Positions 30,901 through 36,903 of a DNA stretch of 64,000 bases are shown piece after piece (positions within the stretch are counted from its first letter, which is position 1; every line of letters starts with the position of its first letter). The stretch comes from Agarilytica rhodophyticola (lineage in GTDB: Bacteria > Pseudomonadota > Gammaproteobacteria > Pseudomonadales > Cellvibrionaceae), in NCBI RefSeq assembly GCF_002157225.2, contig NZ_CP020038.1, forward strand, positions 3,068,501 through 3,132,500, written 5' to 3'. The notes under the pieces are model-generated. The model was given only the letters and a program-made list of their open reading frames with translations. It ran no database searches and was not told the DNA's origin. The translations under genes and the position numbers were made by a program.

Positions 30901-33900
30901 CTAGCACCTATAGTTTGAGCCCTGATGACGGTGTACTGCAGTTTGCCAGTATGAGTTTTGATGTTTGTGCCAGTGATCTCTTTGGTGCCCTGAGTTGTGG
31001 CGCTTCCTTGATCTTGCGCAACGATGATTGGCTGAGCAGCCCTCAGCAGTTTCATAGTTTGTGTGAAGAATATGGGGTGAGTTTTGTGGAGTTACCGGTG
31101 AAGTTCTGGCAGACCTGGTTGTCGGATACGTCATTGCACTTATCGCCGAGCTTACGCATGGTGGTGGTCTCCGGTGAATCTCTTGATGCTGAGAGTGTGG
31201 CACGTTGGTTTGATTTGCAGAAGTCCTTACCTCAGTTGTGCAATTCCTATGGGCTGACAGAAGTCAGCATTACCTCCATCGTCAATATCGTCAGTCAGGA
31301 AGACAGTTCCATAGGACGTCCGATTGCCAATACCCAAGCCTATGTTCTGGATGAGCATTTACAGCCAGTGCCTCAAGGTGTGGTGGGGGAATTATATTTG
31401 GGGGGCGATGGTGTTGCTCGCGGTTATCTCAATCAAGAGGCATTGACTGCAGAGCGCTTTCTAGCTGATCCCTTTATGGCCAGCGACAGTCGTGGTCGTC
31501 CTGCGCGGTTATATAAAACTGGAGATCAAGCGCGCTATTTGGCTGATGGTCAATTGCTGTGTTTAGGGCGCACAGATAAGCAAATTAAGCTGCGTGGTTT
31601 TCGTATTGAGTTGGGTGAGATAGAGGCCCAGTTACAGATGCAGCCAGGGGTGGCCTCGGCGGTGGTGCAGGTGACAGGAGAGGGGCAGCATCGGCATTTA
31701 GTGGCCTATGTGATGGCCCAAGAGGGTCAACTTTCAGCGGAGGATACGGCTTGGTTGCGGGATCGTTTGATCGAGAAGTTGCCGGATTATATGGTACCGG
31801 CGGCGATTCTTGCCGTTGAGGCATGGCCGTTAACCCCCAGTGGTAAACTCGATAGCAAGGCGTTGCCAGCAGTGGATCTGGCGGCCTTGAGCCAGACGGT
31901 GTACGAAGCCCCCGAGAGTGAATTGGAGAAACAATTAGCGCTTATTTGGTGTGAGTTACTGGAGCTAGAGCAGGTCGGTCGCCAGGATGACTTCTTTCGT
32001 ATGGGAGGCCATTCTCTGTTGGCGGTGCAGATGATGGAGAAGCTGCGGCAACAGGAGATAGAGATGGGGGTTCGAGATTTATTTGAGCACCCCACGTTAG
32101 CGGGTTTAGCTCGTTCCATTGAAAATGGGCAGCAAAAAGCGCAAAGCTTAGTGGTGCCCGCCAACCAGATTACCCCAGAAACACGCATTATCACCCCAGA
32201 GATGCTCCCTTTAATTGATCTGACAGCGGAGGATATTGCGCATATTGTGGCGCAGGTGCCCGGTGGGGTTGAGAACATTCAAGATATTTATGGTTTGTCT
32301 CCGCTGCAGGAAGGGATTTTATTTCACCACACTTTTTCTGAAACGGTAGATCCTTATATTTTGACAATGCAACTGGTGTTTCCCAATCGCCAGACCCTGG
32401 ATACCTATTTATCCACTACCCAACGTATTGTCGAACGCCATGATGTCTTGCGTACCAGTATTTTGTGGCGAGGCTTATCGGAAGCCGCCCAGGTGGTGTT
32501 GCGAGAGACTCGCTTAAAAGTGAAGACATTGGTCTTGGAACCGGTGTCAGGTAAGACCGCGGCGGAATACCTCAGTGAGATGGAAGCCTCCCATCGCTGG
32601 TTGGATGTGGAGCAGGGCCCGCTGTTGCAGTATGTGATTGCCCAAGAGCCAAACAGTGAACGCTGGTTCGTGTTACACCAGACCCATCACTTGATTGATG
32701 ATCACACCACGCTGGAAAAACACTTACACGAGTTGGCCTTGTTGTTGTCGGATCAAGCGGCCCAGCTGCCACCGCCAGAACCCTATCGCAATATGGTCGC
32801 GGCGGCGCGTTTGGGGAATCCTCAGTCGGAACACGATCGCTTCTTTGAGGCGTTATTAGGGGATATCGAGCAGCCGACCACGCCCTTTGGCTTAGTGGAT
32901 GTGCAGCAGGATGGCCTTGCGATCCACCGCTATCAACATGAATTATCCCAGGGGTTAAACGATGGTTTACGTCATCACGCCAAAACCTTGGGGGTAAGCG
33001 TGGCCAGTTTATGTCACCTGGCCTATGGGGTGGTGGTGGCCCGTGCGGCAGGTGTGCGCCATGGGGTATTTGGCACGGTGTTATTTGGTCGTATGCAGTC
33101 TGGTGCGGGCTCGGATAATACCATGGGGCTGTTTATTAACACCTTGCCTTATCGGCAAGACATTAATAATCTTTCGTTAAAAGAAGCGGTGCTGCAAGCG
33201 CATCATCGTTTAAGTGATTTACTGGCCCACGAACATGCGCCCTTAGCCTTAGCACAGCGCTGCAGTCATGTGCATGCCTCACTGCCTCTGTTCAGTGCTT
33301 TGCTGAACTATCGTCACAATGCCAATATGGATCAGGCGACTTATGAACTAGAGGCACTGGGCTTGAGCCAAGTGGAAGTGCTTAAAGCTGAAGAGCGTAC
33401 TAATTACCCTCTGGATTTATCTATTGAAGACAGCGGCCATACGCTAGGGCTGACCTGTATGAGCACCCAGCCAACATTGGCTGAGCGTGTTTGTCTGATG
33501 ATGGAGACAGCCTTAACCCATCTGGTGGAGTTATTAACGGATGAGCCTGAAACGCCCGTCTCCCACATCGATATATTGTCGGATGAAGAGCACCAGCAGC
33601 TGCGTCAATTTAATGATACTGCAGCCGAGTTTAGCCAGGAGCAGTGTCTACCTCAGTTGTTTGCTGCCTATACTGATGCCTACCCGGGTCAACCCGCGCT
33701 GGTGGAATACAAAGATAGTGTTTTTACGCTGAGTTATGCCGAACTTCATGACCGCTCCAACCAACTCGCCCACTACCTGATTGAACAAGGGGTAGCGGCA
33801 CAGAGCTTGGTTGGCCTGTGTGTCGAACGACATCCAGACACTATTGTCGCCATGTTGGCGATTTGGAAAGCTGGCGCGGCTTATGTTCCTTTAGAGCCGC

Positions 33901-36899
33901 AATATCCCAGTGCTCGCTTACACTATATGCTGGATGATACGAATGTAAGATTCATCATATCTGCACATAGGCTTGGCAAACATTTTCCGATTGACCAGCA
34001 AGTGGTGGTGGTTCTTGATGAGTGCCACTACGCCATCCAGCAATACCCATCGACAGTGCCACGCATATCCATTGAGCCTTCTCAATTGGCTTATGTGATT
34101 TACACCTCAGGCTCCACCGGTAAGCCCAAGGGTGTGATGGTTGAACACCGCTCTCTCATCAATTTATATCATGGTTTGCAGCAACGTAGCGGATTGGATA
34201 TGAGCAGTGTGCTTTGGGGGCTGAATGCTTCCATGGCGTTTGATTCTTCTGTCAAAGCTATTGTGAGCTTATCCTGCGGCGCAACCTTAACCTTGTTGCC
34301 ACAAAATATACGAGAGAACGCTTCATTACTGATTGATTATATCTTTGCGCATCAGATCAATGTACTAGATTGCACACCTTCGCAATTAACGGTGCTCTTG
34401 CCCGTTCTTATAGAAAGATTTGAGCAAGAAGCGTATGCCGAAAATCGACTGACCTTATTTATCGGCGGTGAGCTGTTACCGTCTTCGTTGTGGCAGCAAC
34501 TCAGTGCGATCAAACAACTACGTTGTTTTAATGTATACGGTCCGACAGAGAATACGGTCAATGCCACGTTGGCGACTGTGAGCACCGAGAAGATGCCATC
34601 AATTGGCCATTTGCTACCTAATATTGAAGCTTATGTTGTCGACGAACAACTGGGTCTTGTACCACGAGGTGTTGTGGGTGAATTACTGTTAGGTGGTGCT
34701 GGCCTAGCACGAGGTTATCTCAACCGACCCGATTTAACTCAAGAACGTTTTATTGCGCATCCGTTTAACGATGCCTCAGATACTCGTGTGTATCGAACAG
34801 GGGATTTAGTCTGCTGGCAGGAAGATGGCAGTTTACAATTTATAGGGCGTAACGATACGCAAGTGAAATTGCGCGGTTATCGGATTGAGTTGGGCGAAAT
34901 AGAGGCTCAGTTACAGTTGCAACCACGGATCGCATCGGCGGTGGTCCAGATGGCCGGGGAGGGGCAGAATAAGCACTTAGTGGCCTATGTGATGGCCGAA
35001 GAAGGTCAACTTTCGGCTGAGGATACAGCTTGGCTACGGGATCGTTTGATCGAGAACTTGCCGGATTATATGGTGCCTTCGGCCTTTGTCTTCCTCGATC
35101 ATTGGCCACTTAATTCACATGGTAAGTTAGATCTTGAGGGCTTGCCTGCCAGTGATAGTGCAATAACACCTCAGGAATATATTGCACCAGAAGGTACGGT
35201 GGAGCAGCAGTTAGCCACCATTTGGCAAGAGGTACTCGGTGTTGAACGTGTAGGGCGCTACGATAACTTTTTTGTGCTGGGTGGTCATTCATTGTTAGCG
35301 ATGCAATTGATGGAACGTTTGCGTAAAGTGGGGCTTGGTGTTTCTACTCGTGACCTGTTTACTCATCCTACTTTAGAAGGTTTAGCTACGTGTGTGGGTG
35401 ACTATCGCAATATTGACGTGCCCCCCAACAGGATTAGGCGCGATACACAAACCATTACTCCAGAAATGCTGCCGCTCATTGATCTGACAGCGGAGGATAT
35501 TGCACATATTGTGGCGCAAGTGCCGGGTGGGGTTGAGAACATTCAAGATATTTATGGTTTGTCTCCGCTGCAAGAAGGGATTTTATTTCATCATACACTT
35601 TCGCAAACGGCCGATCCCTATTTAACACATTTACACTTGGCATTTGCAAATCGTGATGTATTGGATCGCTATTTAGCTGCAACACAAACTATTGTTGATC
35701 GACATGATGCGTTTCGTACCTGTATTTTTTGGCGTGAAGTGTCAACACCAGCACAGGTGGTTTTGCGTCATGCTCAATGTAATATTGAAGAAATCTCATT
35801 GCCTGATATCGATGGTTACAATTCAGCTGATTATTTGGAGGCAATGGCTCGTTCATATCAATCCATAAATCTTGAACAAGGGCCTTTATTAAAGTTTGTT
35901 ATTGCCCGTGAACCCGGCAGTCATCGCTGGTTGGTACTGTTGCGAACTCATCATCTTATCAGCGACCACACGACTTTAGAAAACTATATGAATGAACTTG
36001 CCTTACTTTTTTCTGAGCAAGAGCATAAGTTACAAAATCCTTATCCATATCGTAATGTTGTTGCGCAAGCAAGACTCGGTATGAGTCAAGCAGAACATGA
36101 TGAGTTTTTTACGGATTTACTTTCTGATATTAAAGAAACGACGGCGCCATTTGGTGTTTCTCATACCCTGCAGTCTGGTAGGGGAAGTCAAAAGTATCAT
36201 GTTATGTTGCCGCAAATATTATCTACTGGTTTGCGACAACAAGCGAAAGCTTTGGGAGTAAGTGTTTCCAGTTTATTCCATCTGAGCTATGGCCTTTTTG
36301 TTGCTTATCATGCACAAGTTAAACATGCAGTATTTGGTACGGTCTTATTCGGTAGAATGAATATCGGCGAAGGGAGTAATGATGTTATGGGGTTGTGTAT
36401 GAATACTCTACCTTATCGGCAAGATATTTCAGATGTATCAGTGATTGTCGCTGTTAAGCAAACTCATCGTCGACTTAGCCAGCTTTTGACGCATGAACAT
36501 GCGTCACTATCAAAAGCCCAACAATGTAGCGGAGTCAAATTACCTAAGCCATTATTTAATGCTTTATTAAATTATCGTCATAACACCCCACGTAATCTTG
36601 AGTCAGAAGACCCGAAAAATGATTGGCTGAACAAAATCGAAACATTAAAAAGCAATGAGTACACGAATTATCCATTGGATTTAGCGGTAGAGGACTTCGG
36701 CGATAGTATTGGTTTTACCGCTAATTGTGTGACTCCTATTTCAGGAGAAGAAGTCTGTCAGTCAATGGAACTTATAATGAAAACTTTACACCTATTTCTT
36801 GTTGAAAATCCTGAAGCTCCGATGGCACTTATATTAAATTGCTTAAGTGATAACACAAGTAAACATGAAATACGTGAACGACAAAGTGAAGAGAATTAA
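15933..36899 (+). CDS. 6988-residue hybrid megasynthase: FAAL-ACP-KS-AT-KR-ACP-KS-AT-ACP-(C-A-T)x3-C
   Basis: The start is taken at the ATG at 15933. In order: fatty-acyl-AMP ligase (about 1-575), ACP (Ser636), KS (Cys861), AT (Ser1309, HAFH, malonyl type), KR (GGLGEMG near 1820, Tyr1964, an IED motif suggesting B-type), ACP (Ser2130), KS (Cys2371), AT (Ser2818, QAFH), ACP (Ser3183), C with HHIAADG, A, T (Ser4261), C with HHLIDDHTTLE, A, T (Ser5361), C, A, T (Ser6453), and a final C. No thioesterase or reductase is present. The second PKS module has no KR, so it leaves a keto group. A1 and A2 share one code, read as DVSEVSSITK, similar to ornithine-type codes; A3 reads DSKDFGVVNK, similar to glutamate codes. 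The enzyme should build an acylated, twice-extended lipopeptide. Specificities are hand-read and tentative. Confidence 0.9.
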   Translation: MSFDFKKNIDITLIDVLYQHVNNNPKKVLYRFLEDGVIEGDIRTAEQLLQRAKIIASNILQISNKGDRVLLLYPSGLDFIDAFVACLIAGVVAVPVSPPQGRRKMGRLETIINDCDANLILSTQVLENKSRAWFSESRATIHNRLNTDTLNQYLPCETPISTGFDLAFLQYTSGSTGSPKGVAVSHNNIKHNCQLITNTYRADQNDCAVSWLPIYHDMGLIGTLLFTLFVGSELVLMPPERFVRKPILWLRALSKYKAHCSPAPNFAYDHCVKHISDDQLNDIDLSHWRSACNGSEPIRAETLERFFKKFKQCGFRAEALAPCYGMAETTLIVSSKDIGVLPKKITVDKNLLIEGRVSYVDPTNCLFHQTLVSSGRALGDTEVAIVDPHTKKRCAKNLVGEIWVRSGSVAQGYWGLEKQTKDTFRACIHSESSNQQYLRTGDMGFLLDGELYVSGRLKEMIIINGTNHYPQDIELSAQRAHQDLQNNAGAAFSIDCDSDGEEKIILVQEITRTSLRKYDKEEVTQAVIDSISLEHNISLSELILVKPGTVQLTTSGKIKRLAMKLAYETQTLNGVLRHWKKESNNSVIASKNNFLRHPQKADELSLWLQKTIAHELALSQNDISLTTSFAQLGIGSLQAIRLVGLLSDYLGKEISPTHLYDYPNIIRLTEFIARDVDSVSNEASHMYPEVLSDAEPIAVISLACHFPGAKSPEEFWDNLCRSMDSIGTVPDERWGDLSSLINTSQTPIEKAGFIDGVDLFDADFFDISSAEAEQMDPQQRILLQQVYHLLENTGKPIEEFRQTLTGVYIGISQNSYLDIIKQQDDFGGAFTSLGNALSTAANRLSYFYDFHGPSLAIDTACSSSLVAVDTAIDHLRQGKCHMAIVGGINILSSPDTSVVLAKADMLSNDARCRTFDAQANGYVRAEGCGLVLLKPLSKALADGDNIEALIRGSAVNQDGKSNGLSAPNGLAQQRLLRAALVNAQLKPEDIAYIEAHGTGTALGDPIEVGAIQSVFCSTGETSSSEKNQARQQALVLGSVKSNIGHLEAAAGIAGLIKAILCLRHKKIPATLHFSEANPHIKWHKNVRVANELIELPNTHQDSYYAGVSSFGFSGTNAHVILEAAENSVVNNKLDPTFDQKQDYCSNVLWPLSAKTSTSLSLQNQDIKTYSEDKTFAEKKIIAKQWAIRKPHFHRRMVRLLDESGSTEIHGQLHLKMDVAFLFTGQGSQYIGMGKSLYNTEPVFKEAMNRCFAELHSCLEIDLSTLMWGDSEENLAQTAYAQPAIFCIEYSLYNLWQHWGIKPSVLFGHSIGEIAAACVAGIFNLADALRLVVARGALMQKLPKNGGMLAVNTSLEKVQEQLARGGITLSIAAVNSPEHIVLSGQLDELEDIAHSFQQRNIATKSLNVSHAFHSALMTPMLPAFADVARTIDYAEPKIPIVSSITGQVANKQMMTPEYWVNQICASVEFYAGIQTIYERDIQVFVELGPDKVLSTLTNYCLQEMPGDQLILSSLCRQDKTLKPLYESLARWYVEGGDVVWSSVYPVANDPHIRLPNYTFSPDRYWLSPEPVSVQQQAICTETKDKHVKRLRLAWQRQSMTSLISSDCHQLLLFADDLSIATHNALMSRWQRTLGENTTVAIKSLSEFEQWDLSEATHIAVLWPQLSSPDKNTVADTQAIAERALAQLQHLVELSAKKRIPKLQQLWWLTQGVYGDLNKNNNDTDSNNLSALNNKDVICSPVHSPLWGLARVFMNEHAHLPLGLIDLDSYSSLKDISAIFLHSDKRQQYRWYNSELLSLALLEDTTANNNVPLSFEPDKTLLITGGLGEMGLALAQWIASHTDARNLCLLGRRAPSKQAISVIKSLQQQGLEVSVVTTDVCDKDALERVIKEVSSTHGLQGIFHLAGVIEDAPLVSLSHHQLDTVLAPKVKGAWYLHELTEHMDLKCFVMYSSISSIVGTVGQGNYAAANAFLDSLYHYRKDKGLVASTINWSPWRNMGSQNQLSEKQKLRASSYGIGSLSAKQGFQQLDIIMRQTDGHCLPTPIDLQQFAKKQQENFGYIPPLYVQLLQQVSPITHSQQQVPNEWQVLLRDTPANNRLAVLQQMLLQEAKAVLSRSDIHLEATLTDLGLDSLNTIELRNRCVKKLGIEIPATAFFNHPSLTSFAQYCYERLSFPDENKPLSNNTPASLAIEQVTATHTSQQEDIAIIGMSGRFPGAANIESFWDNLIHARDSVIDVPQSRWSMQQWFSDKPATPGKMYCPKAGFIDGLEFFDPLFFGISPIEAKSVDPQMRLLLETTWEAIEDAGLTMDQLDGSNTGVYIGLAGTEYQFRATADVDAIDAYTGLGTSHSTIVGRISYWLGLNGPSIPVDTACSSSLAALHLASMAIREGDCEQALVGGVNIMLAPQGNIYLSQLQALSPTGHCHTFSAQADGFVRSEGCGMLVLKPLSKALADNDEIHAVIKGTASNHDGRSQGFTAPNGISQRKVIEKALSRANLTAADIDYIETHGTGTPLGDPIEVNALAEIFAEAKMPNDPLYIGSVKTNIGHTEAAAGVIGVIKSVMALKHELIPGNIHFNSPNPHIDWDNIPVEVLQKNTPWPASSGQRRAGVSSFGFSGTNAHVVLENAPNVTSKAPANEPTGIIPADSYLFPISAFDKAALVAQYQQLHEYVEQHPKITLEQLSSALANKRQHFAERRFIVADTRRQLLSELLAVPHYDRQSKSNAQTAFLFSGQGTQYIYMGQGLYSSQPVYRSAFDRCLDYLNTKHQLDLRPILFPASGVSPLLDETQYAQPALFCVGYALFQLWLECGCQPNILIGHSLGEITAACVSGVFCLEDALDMVVARGRLMQTMTEPGDMMSVLASQDALQALLDSNDSSAVIASVNSPQHMVLSGTVEAIAHMREVLEKNNIQVKPLAVKQAFHSPLMQPMLDAFAESLINIQFSPAQYPLISTVTGKSVDDEMSSAKYWVKQISAPVLFAEALTAAQVAGAETFIELGPRSTLKPLVDICFPESNYLSIASLNSKMDAIEAWLNGLGNWYQAGGQVNWTSAYGDKPYPFIALPTYPFQRLRYWIDDKPTTSFVQIISQDTSDIDHAEPETDALTIEVNNADVIEETVQQLTQQEIDQEQKSSDDEPLAFLDTYFQLPEAERLQHLVSTMQQAVSEVMSVASVPIDRSLIEYGMDSLMAINLRNRLQSALQRDLPITIIFKFPTIKDCAAHIYQDYLLVQPDKDHAGKNSSVIQLRPKKIPCSYSQERMWFLNRFEDNDEYHIHTTLKLSAKPNFEALQQATRELLLRHEALRTTYNMEDDGILYQSIQALDKRDPVDFIEVGANNDLDSILKAYISRPFDLAQDLMTRIALVVADAAAATATADYYLVLVVHHIAADGWSESIILNDFVALYESFVLQKPHALPADVPQYADYAIRQRQHLDNQHLESLLDYWQQHIAETEPLALSYDYPRPAIRSSKGATLSFTIDSALSQQLYRFSKAQGVTLFMTMFAAINVLLYRYSGQQNICVGTPLANRTQQQDINTVGIFINTLALSSQVDGSNSFIQFLDTVKSTTLAGYEHQAAPFEKVVERIAPERSLSHSPLFQVMFALQNSPDVRELTFADLTMKKYPLDNVAAQFDLTFNVDETPDRLELSIVYCRDLFKPETVERMALNYQTLLTDILECPHHRLDELTLLSHAERQRLLVDFNDTASSYPHDQCIHHLFEDEAKAHPDRTAVVEPACAQHSGYTFSYGELNQQANQWAHYLIEHGVRPNTLVGICSERRAYMVVATLAILKAGGAYVPLDPSYASQRLQDTVRDAQPILLLADEVGREALGSATALAPVIALDGNEELLGQPCDNPVIPALSPEDLAYVMYTSGSTGKPKGVMVEHAGLVNQKELFTSTYSLSPDDGVLQFASMSFDVCASDLFGALSCGASLILRNDDWLSSPQQFHSLCEEYGVSFVELPVKFWQTWLSDTSLHLSPSLRMVVVSGESLDAESVARWFDLQKSLPQLCNSYGLTEVSITSIVNIVSQEDSSIGRPIANTQAYVLDEHLQPVPQGVVGELYLGGDGVARGYLNQEALTAERFLADPFIATDSRGRPARLYKTGDQARYLADGQLLCLGRTDKQIKLRGFRIELGEIEAQLQMQPGVASAVVQVTGEGQHRHLVAYVMAQEGQLSAEDTAWLRDRLIEKLPDYMVPAAILAVEAWPLTPSGKLDSKALPAVDLAALSQTVYEAPESELEKQLALIWCELLELEQVGRQDDFFRMGGHSLLAVQMMEKLRQQEIEMGVRDLFEHPTLAGLARSIASSSASASHVIAVPANQITPETRVITPEMLPLIDLTAEDIAHIVAQVPGGVENIQDIYGLSPLQEGILFHHTLSETVDPYILTMQLVFPNRQTLDTYLSTTQRIVERHDVLRTSILWRGLSEAAQVVLREARLQVKTLVLEPVAGKTAAEYLSEMEASHRWLDVEQGPLLQYVIAQEPSSERWFVLHQTHHLIDDHTTLEKHLQELALLLSDQAAQLPPPEPYRNMVAAARLGNPQSEHDRFFEALLGDIEQPTTPFGLVDVQQDGLAIHRYQHELSQGLNDGLRHHAKTLGVSVASLCHLAYGVVVARAAGVRHGVFGTVLFGRMQSGAGSDNTMGLFINTLPYRQDINELSVKEAVLQAHHRLSDLLAHEHAPLALAQRCSHVHASLPLFSALLNYRYNQEIDEVANQLQDHWLQDVEVIKEQERTNYPFDLSVEDFGQRMALTMECVDAALSERACLMMERALSHLVTLLGNAPDTAVSQLDVLPRSERQRLLVDFNDTASSYPHDQCIHHLFEDEAKAHPDRTAVVEPACAQHSGYTFSYGELNQQANQWAHYLIEHGVRPNTLVGICSERRAYMVVATLAILKAGGAYVPLDPSYASQRLQDTVRDAKPILLLADEVGREALGSAAALAPVIALDGNEELLGQPCDNPVIPALSPEDLAYVMYTSGSTGKPKGVMVEHAGLVNQKELFTSTYSLSPDDGVLQFASMSFDVCASDLFGALSCGASLILRNDDWLSSPQQFHSLCEEYGVSFVELPVKFWQTWLSDTSLHLSPSLRMVVVSGESLDAESVARWFDLQKSLPQLCNSYGLTEVSITSIVNIVSQEDSSIGRPIANTQAYVLDEHLQPVPQGVVGELYLGGDGVARGYLNQEALTAERFLADPFMASDSRGRPARLYKTGDQARYLADGQLLCLGRTDKQIKLRGFRIELGEIEAQLQMQPGVASAVVQVTGEGQHRHLVAYVMAQEGQLSAEDTAWLRDRLIEKLPDYMVPAAILAVEAWPLTPSGKLDSKALPAVDLAALSQTVYEAPESELEKQLALIWCELLELEQVGRQDDFFRMGGHSLLAVQMMEKLRQQEIEMGVRDLFEHPTLAGLARSIENGQQKAQSLVVPANQITPETRIITPEMLPLIDLTAEDIAHIVAQVPGGVENIQDIYGLSPLQEGILFHHTFSETVDPYILTMQLVFPNRQTLDTYLSTTQRIVERHDVLRTSILWRGLSEAAQVVLRETRLKVKTLVLEPVSGKTAAEYLSEMEASHRWLDVEQGPLLQYVIAQEPNSERWFVLHQTHHLIDDHTTLEKHLHELALLLSDQAAQLPPPEPYRNMVAAARLGNPQSEHDRFFEALLGDIEQPTTPFGLVDVQQDGLAIHRYQHELSQGLNDGLRHHAKTLGVSVASLCHLAYGVVVARAAGVRHGVFGTVLFGRMQSGAGSDNTMGLFINTLPYRQDINNLSLKEAVLQAHHRLSDLLAHEHAPLALAQRCSHVHASLPLFSALLNYRHNANMDQATYELEALGLSQVEVLKAEERTNYPLDLSIEDSGHTLGLTCMSTQPTLAERVCLMMETALTHLVELLTDEPETPVSHIDILSDEEHQQLRQFNDTAAEFSQEQCLPQLFAAYTDAYPGQPALVEYKDSVFTLSYAELHDRSNQLAHYLIEQGVAAQSLVGLCVERHPDTIVAMLAIWKAGAAYVPLEPQYPSARLHYMLDDTNVRFIISAHRLGKHFPIDQQVVVVLDECHYAIQQYPSTVPRISIEPSQLAYVIYTSGSTGKPKGVMVEHRSLINLYHGLQQRSGLDMSSVLWGLNASMAFDSSVKAIVSLSCGATLTLLPQNIRENASLLIDYIFAHQINVLDCTPSQLTVLLPVLIERFEQEAYAENRLTLFIGGELLPSSLWQQLSAIKQLRCFNVYGPTENTVNATLATVSTEKMPSIGHLLPNIEAYVVDEQLGLVPRGVVGELLLGGAGLARGYLNRPDLTQERFIAHPFNDASDTRVYRTGDLVCWQEDGSLQFIGRNDTQVKLRGYRIELGEIEAQLQLQPRIASAVVQMAGEGQNKHLVAYVMAEEGQLSAEDTAWLRDRLIENLPDYMVPSAFVFLDHWPLNSHGKLDLEGLPASDSAITPQEYIAPEGTVEQQLATIWQEVLGVERVGRYDNFFVLGGHSLLAMQLMERLRKVGLGVSTRDLFTHPTLEGLATCVGDYRNIDVPPNRIRRDTQTITPEMLPLIDLTAEDIAHIVAQVPGGVENIQDIYGLSPLQEGILFHHTLSQTADPYLTHLHLAFANRDVLDRYLAATQTIVDRHDAFRTCIFWREVSTPAQVVLRHAQCNIEEISLPDIDGYNSADYLEAMARSYQSINLEQGPLLKFVIAREPGSHRWLVLLRTHHLISDHTTLENYMNELALLFSEQEHKLQNPYPYRNVVAQARLGMSQAEHDEFFTDLLSDIKETTAPFGVSHTLQSGRGSQKYHVMLPQILSTGLRQQAKALGVSVSSLFHLSYGLFVAYHAQVKHAVFGTVLFGRMNIGEGSNDVMGLCMNTLPYRQDISDVSVIVAVKQTHRRLSQLLTHEHASLSKAQQCSGVKLPKPLFNALLNYRHNTPRNLESEDPKNDWLNKIETLKSNEYTNYPLDLAVEDFGDSIGFTANCVTPISGEEVCQSMELIMKTLHLFLVENPEAPMALILNCLSDNTSKHEIRERQSEEN
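26989..30016 (+). repeat. Tandem module duplication, copy 1 (A-T-C)
   Basis: This segment, from just before the first A domain to late in the following C domain, is nearly identical at DNA level to 30289-33313. The left edge is CAGAACGCC in both, and the offset is 3300 bases until a single-codon difference in the T-C linker. Differences are scattered single bases. Confidence 0.9.
30289..33313 (+). repeat. Tandem module duplication, copy 2 (A-T-C)
   Basis: Second copy of the segment at 26989-30016; the right edge is AACTATCG, after which the two C domains diverge. The T-C linkers differ fully (about ten residues), while the A domains on one side and the C domains on the other are almost unchanged, so that linker was exchanged or mutated separately. 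Confidence 0.9.
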
Positions 36900-36903
36900 T
36901 ACT

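Noticed and set aside
27435-32278. Several minus-strand open frames within the NRPS modules, some in identical pairs
   Set aside because: They mirror the coding frame of the duplicated modules and are shadows, with duplicates arising from the module duplication.
36847-36903. A longer start for the luciferase-like protein
   Set aside because: It would overlap the megasynthase end, and the family starts at MQFGLMFF.
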